Assembly (NCBI GenBank): GCA_029050995.1
Contig: JAIDLO010000062.1
Coordinates: 1-39,230, forward strand
Direction: 5' to 3'
DNA from: Eubacterium sp.
GTDB lineage: Bacteria; Bacillota; Clostridia; Oscillospirales; Acutalibacteraceae
DNA: 39,230 bases
Below, in pieces: positions 21,182 to 33,057 of this stretch; positions within the stretch are counted from its first letter, which is position 1; every line of letters begins with the position of its first letter. A program made the translations under genes and the position numbers. The notes beneath the pieces are model-generated. The model was not told the DNA's origin, did not search any database, and saw nothing but the letters and a program-made list of their open reading frames with translations.

Positions 21182-22621
21182 TTAATATGCTTTGCCCCAG
21201 TAGAGCATATGTTTAGCCGGCTTGCCGCAGCAAACACAGGTGTCTGCAAGCTGTTCCTGGTCAAGCGGAATACATCTTGAGCCAACGCCGGTAATTTCCT
21301 TAACCTTGTCTTCGCATTCTTCATCGCCGCACCACATTGCTTTAACGAATCCGTCGCCATTTTCTTCAAGCGCCTTTGTGATTTCATCAAGCGTTTTGCA
21401 GACATAGGTTCTGCGCTCTCTGTTTTCAAGAGCTGCATTGTAAATGCCGTCTCGAACCTCCTGAAGCTTCTGCGGAATAACTGCTTCAAGCTCGTCAAGA
21501 GAAACAAAAGTCTTTTCTCTGTTGTGGCGTGTTACGATAACGCACTGGTTGTTTTCAATATCTTTAGGGCCGATTTCAAGTCTGATTGGAACACCTTTCA
21601 TTTCATATTCAGCAAATTTCCAGCCCGGTGTGTTGTTTGACGCATCTATTTTAGCTCTGCAGATTTTCTTTAATCTGTCGCAAACCTCATTTGCCTTTTC
21701 AAGTACGCCTTCCTTGTGCTGTGCAACAGGAACAACGATAACTTGAATCGGCGCAACAGCAGGCGGAAGAACAAGACCATTGTTGTCGCCGTGTGTCATA
21801 ATGATTGCACCAATCAGGCGGGTTGTCATACCCCAAGAGGTCTGGTGCGGATAAACAAGCTTGTTTTCTTTATCTGAATACTGAATTTCAAATGCCTTTG
21901 CAAAGCCGTCTCCGAAATAATGGGATGTACCTGCCTGAAGCGCCTTACCGTCGTGCATTAAAGCTTCAATGCAGTAGGTTCTTTCAGCGCCTGCAAATTT
22001 GTCGCTTTCCGTTTTCATACCTTGAACAACAGGAATAGCAAGCTCTTTCTGGCAGAATTCCGTGTATACATTCAGCATCTTTTCTGTTTCTTCAATAGCT
22101 TCTTCTGCAGTAGCGTGAAGCGTGTGACCCTCCTGCCATAAGAATTCTCTTGAACGGAGGAAAGGTCTTGTTGTTTTTTCCCATCTTACAACGGAAACCC
22201 ACTGATTGTAAAGCTTAGGTAAATCTCTGTAGGACTGAACAACATTTTTGAAATGCTCGCAGAACAGTGTTTCTGATGTAGGACGAACGCAAAGACGCTC
22301 TTCAAGCTCTTCGCTTCCGCCGACAGTTACCCATGCACATTCGGGCGCAAAGCCTTCAACATGATCTTTTTCCTTCTGCAAAAGGCTTTCTGGTATAAAC
22401 ATAGGCATGCAAACATTTTCATGCCCGGTATCTTTAAACATGGAATCAAGGATTTTCTGAATATTCTCCCAGATTGCATAGCCGTATGGTCGTATTACCA
22501 TGCAGCCCTTAACGCTTGTGTATTCAACAAGCTCCGCTTTTTTGCAAATATCGGTATACCATTTTGCAAAATCTTCATCCATTGAGGTAATGTCCTCAAC
22601 CATTTTCTTTTGCTGTGCCAT
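21182..22621 (-). CDS. proS: Prolyl-tRNA synthetase (archaeal/eukaryote-type)
   Basis: [45 protein letters not shown]; 479 aa; no bacterial-type INS domain. Confidence 0.95.
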   Translation of the reverse strand: MAQQKKMVEDITSMDEDFAKWYTDICKKAELVEYTSVKGCMVIRPYGYAIWENIQKILDSMFKDTGHENVCMPMFIPESLLQKEKDHVEGFAPECAWVTVGGSEELEERLCVRPTSETLFCEHFKNVVQSYRDLPKLYNQWVSVVRWEKTTRPFLRSREFLWQEGHTLHATAEEAIEETEKMLNVYTEFCQKELAIPVVQGMKTESDKFAGAERTYCIEALMHDGKALQAGTSHYFGDGFAKAFEIQYSDKENKLVYPHQTSWGMTTRLIGAIIMTHGDNNGLVLPPAVAPIQVIVVPVAQHKEGVLEKANEVCDRLKKICRAKIDASNNTPGWKFAEYEMKGVPIRLEIGPKDIENNQCVIVTRHNREKTFVSLDELEAVIPQKLQEVRDGIYNAALENRERRTYVCKTLDEITKALEENGDGFVKAMWCGDEECEDKVKEITGVGSRCIPLDQEQLADTCVCCGKPAKHMLYWGKAY

Positions 22622-22839
22622 AATAACACTATCTCCTTATAATTTGTACGAAAATATTATAAACTATTTGCTTAAATATGTAAATAAAAAAATCTGTTTT
22701 TATGCGTGTTCATTTTTTAATACATTCGTAGTAAACCATTTATATTTACTTGCAGTATATATTTGTGCTATTTGCCAAAAAAGCCCCTGCTGATTTTTGT
22801 ATATTTTACTTATTTTTTGTGATTTTACACTTAATTTTC

Positions 22840-22867
22840 TTGCAAAAAAAACTTATAATGCTATAAT
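22840..22867 (+). promoter_or_regulatory. Putative promoter of the atp operon
   Basis: TTGCAA 22840-22845, 16-nt spacer, TATAAT 22862-22867. Confidence 0.55.
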
Positions 22868-22932
22868 TATATAATAAAGTAAGATGATTTATGTTATCTG
22901 CTTTGTATTTAGATAGGATTGGAGGTATACGA

Positions 22933-23718
22933 ATGATATTTGCTCCTATCACAATGAAGCTGGACTTGCAGAAGGAACTCAATGAACAGCTTAATATTGA
23001 GGATGTTTTCAGCTTTAACATTGGCTCTTTCAAAGTGACATTTGATGAGGCAACTGTTGTATCGTGGATTATTATTGCTGCGTTAACTGTGCTTGCGATA
23101 TTGCTCACACGCAACTTTAAGGTTGAAGGCGAAATCAGCAGACGCCAGGCTTTTATGGAGCTTTGCTATGAAAAAGCAGAAAACTTTTTCAAGGGTATTA
23201 TGGGTCCTAAAGTGGAAAAGTATATTCCCTGGCTTATGAGCGTTGTATTGTTTATTGGTGTTTCAAATATTATTGGTTTGTTTGGATTTAAGCCACCAAC
23301 AAAGAGTATGCAGGTTACGGCAGCATTGGCAATCACAAGTATTGTTCTGATTGAATTTGCAGCGTTTAAAGAAAAGGGCATCGGCGGAAGGCTCAAAGCG
23401 TTTACAAAGCCGGTGTGGGTTATAACACCAATCAGTATTTTAGAGGTGTTTACAAAACCGTTATCCCTTTGTATGCGACTTTTCGGTAATGTAATCGCAG
23501 CATTTACAATTATGGAACTCATCAAAGCTATTCCTATTTTCAAGGTTGGTGTACCTGTTGTGTTCAGTCTGTATTTTGATTTATTTGACGGACTGCTGCA
23601 GGCATATATCTTCGTATTCTTAACAGCGTTATATTTACAGGAATCTGTTGAAGAAGAGGAAGAAGCCCCGAAAAAGGAAAAAAGAAAAAAATCAAGAAAA
23701 AACAAGCAGAGTGCTTAA
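22933..23718 (+). CDS. atpB: ATP synthase F0 subunit a, with charged C-terminal tail
   Basis: KPLSLCMRLFGNVIAAFTIM (essential Arg region); SD GGAGG; C-terminus VEEEEEAPKKEKRKKSRKNKQSA. Confidence 0.94.
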   Translation: MIFAPITMKLDLQKELNEQLNIEDVFSFNIGSFKVTFDEATVVSWIIIAALTVLAILLTRNFKVEGEISRRQAFMELCYEKAENFFKGIMGPKVEKYIPWLMSVVLFIGVSNIIGLFGFKPPTKSMQVTAALAITSIVLIEFAAFKEKGIGGRLKAFTKPVWVITPISILEVFTKPLSLCMRLFGNVIAAFTIMELIKAIPIFKVGVPVVFSLYFDLFDGLLQAYIFVFLTALYLQESVEEEEEAPKKEKRKKSRKNKQSA

Positions 23719-23969
<251 letters not shown>

Positions 23970-23970
<1 letters not shown>

Positions 23971-24245
23971 CCAAACAAGAGTCGAACCCAATAGCCTAAA
24001 ATAATCAGCTTTTCGCACCTAACGCCATTTTTTGCCTTGATATACGGCAGTATACCTGCGTCAAAGAAATGACGCTATGCACAAAAATCTGATTATTTTA
24101 GGTGCTACGCAGTTTAGCTTTAGCAATTTTGTTCAAAGACAAGGCAAAAAACGCAGGAATACTTTGCGTATTCCGAGGCTTTTTAACGCAGTATTTGGGC
24201 ATAAATTGCAAAGCGAAACCTTATTTAGTTCAACTCTTATTTGGC
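23970..24245. mobile_element. MITE-like palindromic element between atpE and atpF
   Basis: Terminal inverted repeats GCCAAACAAGAGTCGAAC / GTTCAACTCTTATTTGGC (2 mismatches) flanked by TA (23968-23969, 24246-24247); internal perfect inverted repeats; no ORF of known family. Confidence 0.65.
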
Positions 24246-24281
24246 TAAGGACAAATTCTTTAATGAAAGGAATTTAATTAA

Positions 24282-24779
24282 ATGTTAAAGTTTAACATGA
24301 ATTTTGTCTTTATGCTTATTAATCTTGTTGTTTTGTTTTTGCTTATGAGAAGATTTCTTTTCAAGCCGATTAAAACAACAATGGATAAGCGTAAAGAATT
24401 AATAGAACAGCAATTTAAAACTGCCGAAGATGCAAACGCTGCTGCTGAGGCAAAAATGTCTGATTATGAAAACAGAATTGCAGGCGTTGAGCAGGAGGCT
24501 GAAACGATTATCAGCGATGCCAAGCAGTCTGCAAGAGCTGAATATGAAAAGATTATTGACAGGGCAGAGGCTGATGCCGAAAGCATAAAGGCTGCTGCAA
24601 GAAAGCAGTCTGAAGAGGCTTGCGAAAATCAGCTCAGAAAAGCAAAGGAAGATATTGCAAATCTTGCAATGGAAACTGCTGAAAAGGTTTTGGGCAAAAG
24701 CGTTTCTGCTGAAACAGACAGTGATATTTTCAATGAATTTTTAAATGAGGGCAGTGAAGAAAATGAATCTCAGAATTGA
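24282..24779 (+). CDS. atpF: ATP synthase F0 subunit b
   Basis: N-terminal TM helix [21 protein letters not shown] and long charged coiled coil. Confidence 0.93.
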   Translation: MLKFNMNFVFMLINLVVLFLLMRRFLFKPIKTTMDKRKELIEQQFKTAEDANAAAEAKMSDYENRIAGVEQEAETIISDAKQSARAEYEKIIDRAEADAESIKAAARKQSEEACENQLRKAKEDIANLAMETAEKVLGKSVSAETDSDIFNEFLNEGSEENESQN

Positions 24780-26784
24780 TGATTATATGAATATGCTGCT
24801 TTCAAATGAAACCAGTGTATCAGAACTTGATAATGCAAAGAAAATTCTTTCTGCGTCTGATGAATTGATGCAGATTTTAAACAGCCCGTCTGTTTCAAAG
24901 GAAGAAAAGAAAAAGGTTGTTGATGAAATCTTTTCTCCGGCTGTTAAAGCTCTTGTTCTTTCTCTTGCAGAGGAATGCAAGGCTGATGAATTGGGCAGCG
25001 TTATGGATGCTTATTCAGCAGAGGTTGATAAGAAGAATAAGGTTGCAAGGGCAACGCTTTTCTGCGTAACCGAGCCGGATGAAAAGCAGCTTAAGGGCAT
25101 TGAAGAATTTGTTTGCAAAGAAGAAAAAGCAGGCTCTGCCAAAGTGGAAATTGTTAAGGATGAAAGCCTGATTGGCGGCTTTATTATCCAAATCGGCAAT
25201 AAGCAGTTTGACAGAAGCTTGAAAACAAAAATAAGCAGCATTAAAGAAAAGCTCGTTAATGATGCAAGAAAATCTTCTTCCGTTGATGCTGAGGGAATTA
25301 TTTCTATCCTCAGAAGTGAAGTTAAGGATTTTGATTTTGAAACAAACAGTGAAGAGGTTGGCTCTGTTATCAGAGTCGGCGACGGTATTGCAACAATTCA
25401 TGGACTTGATCATGTTATGTACGGCGAAATCGTTGTTTTCGACTGCGGTATTAAAGGCATGGTTCAGGATATCAAGCGTTCAACCGTTGGCTGTATCGTT
25501 TTCGGTAATGATAATGAAATCCATGAAGGCTCAAAGGTTCACAGAACACATAAAAATGCAGGTGTTCCTGTCGGCGAAGCTTTCATTGGAAGAATCGTAA
25601 ACTCTCTCGGCGAAGCAATAGACGGCAAGGGCGATATTGTTTCTGATGAATACAGGCTTATTGAAAATCCTGCTCCGTCCATTGTAGACAGAAAATCAGT
25701 ATCCGAGCCTCTTGAAACGGGAATTCTTGCAATAGACTCTATGTTCCCGATTGGTAGAGGACAGAGAGAACTTATTATCGGCGACAGACAAACGGGTAAA
25801 ACCTCTATCGCGATTGATACAATTATTAACCAGAAGGGCAAGGATTGTATCTGTATTTACAATGCAATCGGTCAGAAGGCATCAACTGTAGCAAAGCTTG
25901 TAAGCACGCTTGAAAAAAACGGTGCTATGGAATATACAATTATTGTTTGCTCAACTGCTTCTGATTCAGCATCCTTGCAGTATATTTCTCCGTATTCGGC
26001 AACGGCAATTGCGGAATACTTTATGCATAAGGGCAAGGATTGCCTTATCATTTATGATGATTTAAGTAAGCATGCTGTTGCGTATCGTGCGCTTTCACTT
26101 TTGCTTGAGCGTTCACCGGGCCGTGAGGCTTATCCGGGAGATGTATTCTATCTTCATTCAAGACTTTTAGAGCGTTCCTCCCGTCTTTCAGAAGAACTCG
26201 GCGGCGGCTCTATAACAGCGCTTCCGATTATAGAAACACAGGCAGGCGATGTATCTGCTTATATTCCTACAAATGTAATTTCAATTACAGACGGACAGAT
26301 TTTTCTTGAAAGCGATTTGTTCTTCAGCGGTCAGCGTCCGGCTGTTAATGTCGGCTTGTCCGTATCCCGTGTTGGTGGTGCAGCACAGACAAAGGCTATG
26401 AAGAAAGCAGCAGGCTCCCTTCGTGTTGATCTTGCGCAGTATCGTGAAATGGAAGTGTTTACGCAGTTTTCATCCGATCTTGATGAGGAAACAAAGGCAG
26501 GTCTTACTTACGGTAAAGGTCTTATGGAGCTTTTAAAGCAGCCGCTTACACATCCGCTTTCCCTTGCACAGCAGGTTATTACGCTTGTTGCGGCAATCGG
26601 TAAAAAGTTTGTTGATGTTCCTGTTCATGAAATTAAAAAGTATCAGGGCGAAATGCTTGAATATTTTGAAAATTCATATTTTGAAATTATCAGCGAAATA
26701 AATGATAAGAAAGTGCTTACTGATGAGCTTAAAGATAAAATTCTTGAGGCTGTTGATAATTTCAGAAAGGTAAAAAATGGCTAA
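24763..26784 (+). CDS. ATP synthase F1 delta-alpha fusion protein
   Basis: Residues ~1-170 match the delta subunit (e.g. [32 protein letters not shown]), continuous with a full alpha subunit ([59 protein letters not shown]). Confidence 0.93.
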   Translation: MNLRIDDYMNMLLSNETSVSELDNAKKILSASDELMQILNSPSVSKEEKKKVVDEIFSPAVKALVLSLAEECKADELGSVMDAYSAEVDKKNKVARATLFCVTEPDEKQLKGIEEFVCKEEKAGSAKVEIVKDESLIGGFIIQIGNKQFDRSLKTKISSIKEKLVNDARKSSSVDAEGIISILRSEVKDFDFETNSEEVGSVIRVGDGIATIHGLDHVMYGEIVVFDCGIKGMVQDIKRSTVGCIVFGNDNEIHEGSKVHRTHKNAGVPVGEAFIGRIVNSLGEAIDGKGDIVSDEYRLIENPAPSIVDRKSVSEPLETGILAIDSMFPIGRGQRELIIGDRQTGKTSIAIDTIINQKGKDCICIYNAIGQKASTVAKLVSTLEKNGAMEYTIIVCSTASDSASLQYISPYSATAIAEYFMHKGKDCLIIYDDLSKHAVAYRALSLLLERSPGREAYPGDVFYLHSRLLERSSRLSEELGGGSITALPIIETQAGDVSAYIPTNVISITDGQIFLESDLFFSGQRPAVNVGLSVSRVGGAAQTKAMKKAAGSLRVDLAQYREMEVFTQFSSDLDEETKAGLTYGKGLMELLKQPLTHPLSLAQQVITLVAAIGKKFVDVPVHEIKKYQGEMLEYFENSYFEIISEINDKKVLTDELKDKILEAVDNFRKVKNG

Positions 26785-27658
26785 CGCAAGAGAAATTTTA
26801 GGCAGAATTAAGTCTATTAAAGACACGAAGAAAATAACAAATGCGATGTATATGGTTTCTTCTTCAAAGCTGCAGAAAGCAAAAAAGGATTTGCAGAATA
26901 CAGAGCCTTATTTCTTTGAGATACAGGAAAGCATGGCAAAAATGCTGAACTTTGCACCAGAGGTTGGCAGTAAGTTTTTTGACCAGAGGGAGCATAAAAA
27001 GGGAGCAGATAGACGAATCGGCTATCTTGTTATAACTGCGGATAAAGGACTTGCAGGTGCTTATAATCATAATGTTATTAAGCTTGCAGAGGAAATTGTG
27101 CTGAACGAAGAGGAGGATATGCTTTTTGTTGTCGGCCAGGTTGGCAGGCATTATTTTGAAAAGCAAAGTATTCCGATTGATATTAATTTCAATTATACAG
27201 CGCAGAATCCAACAATGAACCGTGCAAGGCATATAGCTGAAAAGCTGCTTGATATTTTTCTTGACGGTCAAATTGATGAGCTTTATGTCATTTATACAAG
27301 AATGGTTAATTCAATGACGGTTGAACCGGTGTCTACAAAAATTCTGCCGCTCAAGGAAATGAAATCTGAAGCGTCAGATCAGAATAATCATTATGAAAAT
27401 GCAAGGTTTGAACCGAATGTTCAAACAGTTTTTGATAGTATAGTTCCGAGTTATGTTGCAGGCTTTATTTATGGTGCATTGATTGAATCCTATTGCAGCG
27501 AGCATAATGCGCGTATGATGGCAATGCAAACTGCAACGGATGCTGCAACAGATATGATAAAGCAGCTCGGAATTCAGTATAACCGTGCAAGGCAGGCAGC
27601 AATAACGCAGGAAATAACCGAGGTTATTGCAGGCTCTAAGGCACAAAAAAATAAATAA
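26777..27658 (+). CDS. atpG: ATP synthase F1 subunit gamma
   Basis: [32 protein letters not shown]; 8-bp overlap with upstream gene. Confidence 0.96.
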   Translation: MANAREILGRIKSIKDTKKITNAMYMVSSSKLQKAKKDLQNTEPYFFEIQESMAKMLNFAPEVGSKFFDQREHKKGADRRIGYLVITADKGLAGAYNHNVIKLAEEIVLNEEEDMLFVVGQVGRHYFEKQSIPIDINFNYTAQNPTMNRARHIAEKLLDIFLDGQIDELYVIYTRMVNSMTVEPVSTKILPLKEMKSEASDQNNHYENARFEPNVQTVFDSIVPSYVAGFIYGALIESYCSEHNARMMAMQTATDAATDMIKQLGIQYNRARQAAITQEITEVIAGSKAQKNK

Positions 27659-27699
27659 TAAAAGCCGCTTCTGCGGTTTCTGTTAGGAGGAAATCCTAA

Positions 27700-29085
<1,386 letters not shown>

Positions 29086-29098
29086 GAGGCGGTAAATT

Positions 29099-29512
29099 AT
29101 GAAAACTTTTAAACTAAAAATTGTTGCATCAAATAAAGTTTTCTATGATGGCGAATGTCAGAGCCTTACAATTCCGTATATAGACGGCGGTTCAATGTCT
29201 TTTCTTGCAAATCATGAGAATATTGTTATCCCTCTTGATAACGGCGAAATGAAGATAAAAACCGATAAGGATGAAATTATCGAAGCCTTTGTTGGCGATG
29301 GCTTTATCGAATTTCTGAACAATGAGGCGCTTATTGTGTGTGTTTCTGCCGAACTTCCGGAGGAAATTGATAAAAGGCGAGCAGAAGAAGCCAAAATCAG
29401 AGCGGAAGAAAAATTGCGCCAGAAGCAAAGCCAGATTGAATACAATGTTTCAAAGGCAAACCTTTCAAGAGCTATGGAAAGAATTAAGGTTAAAAACAGG
29501 CATGAAATATAA
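29099..29512 (+). CDS. atpC: ATP synthase F1 subunit epsilon
   Basis: KTFKLKIVASNKVFYDGECQSLTIPYIDGGSMSFLANHENIVIPL. Confidence 0.92.
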   Translation: MKTFKLKIVASNKVFYDGECQSLTIPYIDGGSMSFLANHENIVIPLDNGEMKIKTDKDEIIEAFVGDGFIEFLNNEALIVCVSAELPEEIDKRRAEEAKIRAEEKLRQKQSQIEYNVSKANLSRAMERIKVKNRHEI

Positions 29513-29517
29513 AAATA

Positions 29518-29554
29518 GGGAAGCATATTTTGTGCTTCCCTGATTGTTTATTTA
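29518..29554 (+). terminator. Terminator of the atp operon
   Basis: GGGAAGCA-TATTTTG-TGCTTCCC; weak T-tract. Confidence 0.65.
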
Positions 29555-29567
29555 GGAGAAAACCAAA

Positions 29568-30836
29568 ATGATAAAACTTATTGCAATGGATTTAGACGGA
29601 ACGCTTATGGCTCCCGATCATATAACAGTAACGGAAAAAACAAAGGCTGCTTTGGAAAAAGCGCACGATATGGGCATCAAAACCGTTATTGCAACAGGCA
29701 GAACGCTGTCGGTTATCAATGATGTACTCAAACAGGTGCCTTTTGTTGATTATGTCATCTATTCTAATGGTGCTGTTGTGTATGATAGGTGTAAAGGCAA
29801 AAACATTTACACAAGCTGTATGCCTGCAAAGGTTGCAGAAAGGGTAGTTGATATTCTTGAAAGCTATCCTGTTTATTATGAGCTATATGCAAATGGTGTT
29901 TCAAACACGCAGGAAAGCAAAGCAGGCTTTTTCAAAAATAAGGATTTGCCGCCTGAATTTCTTGAATTCTATATGAAAAGCCTTGTAAACCACGATAATT
30001 TAAGCGAATTTGCAAAGCATAATGAAATTGAAAAGATTAATATGTTTTATTTTGATGGCGAATTCTATGATGAAATCAAGGAAAAATTGTTTGAAATCGA
30101 GGATATCGCAAAAACCTCTCCTGTTTCAGGCGATATTGAAATGACTTATAAAGGCGTAAATAAGGGCGTTGCATTGGAAAACATGTGTAAAGAATTATGC
30201 TTTACACCAGAAGAGGTTATGTCTTTCGGCGATGCAGACAATGATATCGAAATGCTGCAGTTTGCAGGCTACGGAATTGCTATGGGAAATGCCTCGGATG
30301 ATTGCAAAAAAGTTGCAAAATATGAAACACTCTCAAATGGAGAGGACGGAATTGCGGCAGCAATAGAAAAATTTATCTTCAATGCTTCAAAACCAAAGCT
30401 TCTTGTTTCTGCCTGCTTGCTTGGCGAGAATTGCAAATATAACGGCGGTAATAATTATACAGAAGAGGTTGCAAATTTAAAGGATAAGTTTGATTTGATT
30501 CCAATCTGCCCCGAATGCTTCGGCGGGCTACCGATTCCAAGAGTGCCAAATGAAATTATAAACGGCAGAGCGATTTCCAAAAACGGAGAGGATTTTACAG
30601 CCGAATATGAGGATGGCGCAGAAAAAACGCTTTATATCGCAAATGAATGCAATTGCGGCTATGCCGTTTTGAAAGAGAGAAGCCCCTCCTGCGGGTTCGG
30701 AAAAATTTATGACGGCTCGTTTACGGGTACGCTTGTAGACGGAAACGGCATTACTGCTGATTTGCTGGATCAAAATGATATTTGCATTTTTGGCGAAAGT
30801 CAAATTAATAAGCTTCTTGATCTGTTTGATTTTTAA
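29568..30836 (+). CDS. Fusion of Cof-type HAD phosphatase (N) and DUF523/TudS-like domain (C)
   Basis: N: MDLDGTLMAPDHITV, SFGDADNDIEML. C (from ~30388): KLLVSACLLGENCKYNGGNN, PICPECFGGLPIPR, ILKERSPSCGFGKIYDGSFTGTLVDGNGITADLL. Confidence 0.92.
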   Translation: MIKLIAMDLDGTLMAPDHITVTEKTKAALEKAHDMGIKTVIATGRTLSVINDVLKQVPFVDYVIYSNGAVVYDRCKGKNIYTSCMPAKVAERVVDILESYPVYYELYANGVSNTQESKAGFFKNKDLPPEFLEFYMKSLVNHDNLSEFAKHNEIEKINMFYFDGEFYDEIKEKLFEIEDIAKTSPVSGDIEMTYKGVNKGVALENMCKELCFTPEEVMSFGDADNDIEMLQFAGYGIAMGNASDDCKKVAKYETLSNGEDGIAAAIEKFIFNASKPKLLVSACLLGENCKYNGGNNYTEEVANLKDKFDLIPICPECFGGLPIPRVPNEIINGRAISKNGEDFTAEYEDGAEKTLYIANECNCGYAVLKERSPSCGFGKIYDGSFTGTLVDGNGITADLLDQNDICIFGESQINKLLDLFDF

Positions 30837-30861
30837 TCTGATTTATTTCAACAGAAATCGT

Positions 30862-30900
30862 AAATAGGCATTGTTTACAGACAATGCCTATTTTTTTTAG
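30862..30900 (+). terminator. Intrinsic terminator
   Basis: AAATAGGCATTGT-TTACAG-ACAATGCCTATTT then T-run. Confidence 0.9.
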
Positions 30901-30979
30901 CTATTATGTCAAGTGCTTTTTATCCAGCAATAATATATAATTTTTATGTTATATATTTTATATATTCGGAGGGATAAAT

Positions 30980-32452
30980 TTGGCTAATACAGATACAAAA
31001 GAAATACGCTATGTCGGCGTAAAAGAAAACCTTGCCTACGGCTTTGCAAATGCAGGGCAGGTTTTTGGTTATAATCTTGTTGCGGGCGGCTATCTTTCTT
31101 TGTTCTTTACAAAGGTATTCGGAATTCCGGCAGCGGCTGTTTCAACAATGATTTTGTTTTTAGGCTTTTGGGATGCAGTAAACGATCCGCTTATGGGAAG
31201 CATTATTGATAAAACAAGAACAAGATATGGAAAATTGCGTCCGTATCTTATCCTTGTTCCGCTTCCACTGGCAATTACAACGATATTGCTTTTTGCAGGT
31301 CCTGAAATTCTTGCAGATACAAAATCAACAACAATCAAAATCATATATATGTATATTTCCTATTTCATATGGGAATTTTTCTACACGCTTGGCGATGTTC
31401 CGTTCTGGAGCTTAAGTACGGCTATTTCGCCGAATCCTAATGACAGAACAAGAGCAATTTCTTCTGCAAGATTTATTTCAAGCATACTCGGCGGTTTGTC
31501 CACAACCTTCCTTGTTGTTATGATGGATTTAAGTAATAACGGCACATGGAAGCTTACGCTTTCTCAGGATTTTCTTATTCTTGCAGTTATAGCAGGCACC
31601 TTTGGTATGGGTCTGTTTTCTCTTGCAGGTTGGAAAACAAAGGAAAGAGTTGTTCAGACGGTTAAAGAGCCTTCCATTATAGACGGCTTTAAGGTGCTCT
31701 TTAAAAATAAACCGCTTATGCTTATAATCTGCTCTAATCTTATCGGCACACTCGGCGGTCTTGCAGGCGTTTTCCAAACCTATTATTATTCAGAGGTTTT
31801 GAATCTGAATTCAGCAGTAATCTGGATAAATCTTCCGGGAACAATTTTCGGCTTCCTTACATATCTTCTGATTCCAAAGCTGAAGAAAAAGTTTGATAAC
31901 AGGCAGATTGTTATTCTTAATCTGGTTTGCCGTATGGTAACAGCAGTTGTTGTATTTGTAGTTGGTCTGAAATTCTATAAGTCAAATGTATTGGTTGTTT
32001 CCATTCTTCTTATGATTCAGAACTTTATATTCAGCTTCTTTAACACTATTAATATGGTTATCCCAACAGAAATGATTGGCGATACAGTTGATTATATGGA
32101 ATGGAAAACAGGCGAAAGAAACGAGGGTGTAAGCTTCTCTGTTTTAACCTTCCTCGGTAAGCTTACTGGCTCTGTTTCAACCTCTATCGGAACGGCACTT
32201 CTTCCTGTTATCGGCTTAACCTTTGTTGAGGTTTCAGCAACAGAACGAATAGCTGTTAAAGGGGATTATACTGATTTGTGGATTTGGGCGCTTTATATCC
32301 TTGTGCCTCATATGCTGAGTCTGCTTTCGGTTGTACCGTATCTCTTCTATGATTTAAGAGGGGATAAGCTTGCTCAGATTCGTTCTGATTTAAAGAAAAG
32401 AAGAGAAGAGCTTTCAAAAGAAGTGTCAGAGGAGGTTGATGAAAATGAGTAA
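30980..32452 (+). CDS. MFS/GPH-family sugar:cation symporter
   Basis: GFWDAVNDPLMGSIIDKTRTRYGKLRPYL motif, 12 TM pattern; TTG start after GGAGGG SD. Confidence 0.88.
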   Translation: MANTDTKEIRYVGVKENLAYGFANAGQVFGYNLVAGGYLSLFFTKVFGIPAAAVSTMILFLGFWDAVNDPLMGSIIDKTRTRYGKLRPYLILVPLPLAITTILLFAGPEILADTKSTTIKIIYMYISYFIWEFFYTLGDVPFWSLSTAISPNPNDRTRAISSARFISSILGGLSTTFLVVMMDLSNNGTWKLTLSQDFLILAVIAGTFGMGLFSLAGWKTKERVVQTVKEPSIIDGFKVLFKNKPLMLIICSNLIGTLGGLAGVFQTYYYSEVLNLNSAVIWINLPGTIFGFLTYLLIPKLKKKFDNRQIVILNLVCRMVTAVVVFVVGLKFYKSNVLVVSILLMIQNFIFSFFNTINMVIPTEMIGDTVDYMEWKTGERNEGVSFSVLTFLGKLTGSVSTSIGTALLPVIGLTFVEVSATERIAVKGDYTDLWIWALYILVPHMLSLLSVVPYLFYDLRGDKLAQIRSDLKKRREELSKEVSEEVDENE

Positions 32453-33056
32453 TTGCCCGAAATGTAATAAGAAAATAGGCGCATTCTATTTCAAACAGAC
32501 CTGCCCGCATTGCAATGCAAATTTAATGTATTATGATTTTGATAATAGATTAAAAGAGGATGCGGCAAAGGCTGAAAAGGAATGGAACGCTGTTGAAAAT
32601 TTTGGAAACGGAATTAAGAATTCAGCAATCGGCTCTCTGCCTGCAATCGCAAGATTGATTATGTTTATCGCGCCTATTGTTGCGCTTCTTATGCCAACCT
32701 TTAAAATTAATGATAGTACGATAAATCTTATTTCAATCATTAAGCAGGTAATCGCTTCTTCGTCTGATGTTTTCGGAAATAAGGCAATGCTGTTTGCATT
32801 TGTTACCTTTGCAGTGGCAATTGTTTTCACTCTTGTAAACCTCGTTATTTCTCTGCTTTCCTTTACGAAAAATGGATTGGTAAGAAATGTTGTTATCTCG
32901 GCAATCGGCTTAGTTGCTTTTGTTGGTGTTGGTATAGCGGCATCTGTTGCAGGCGCAGCAATCTGCCTGTTCGGCGGACTTTATGTTGCTACTGTATTAA
33001 TGGCAATAACAATTGCTCTTCATTTTGCAGTTAATAAAAAGTTTAAGGACAAATAA
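32445..33056 (+). CDS. Zinc-ribbon multi-TM membrane protein
   Basis: CPKCNKKIGAFYFKQTCPHCNANL plus about four hydrophobic helices; overlaps the transporter stop by 8 nt. Confidence 0.78.
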   Translation: MSNCPKCNKKIGAFYFKQTCPHCNANLMYYDFDNRLKEDAAKAEKEWNAVENFGNGIKNSAIGSLPAIARLIMFIAPIVALLMPTFKINDSTINLISIIKQVIASSSDVFGNKAMLFAFVTFAVAIVFTLVNLVISLLSFTKNGLVRNVVISAIGLVAFVGVGIAASVAGAAICLFGGLYVATVLMAITIALHFAVNKKFKDK

Positions 33057-33057
33057 T

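Noticed and set aside
23971-23990. tRNA T-arm-like GGGTTCGACTC on the minus strand
   Set aside because: No acceptor, D or anticodon arms can be built; better explained as a terminal inverted repeat of the palindromic element.
24077-24277. 66-aa ORF within the atpE-atpF element
   Set aside because: No SD, no recognisable domain, lies across inverted-repeat structure; probably non-coding.
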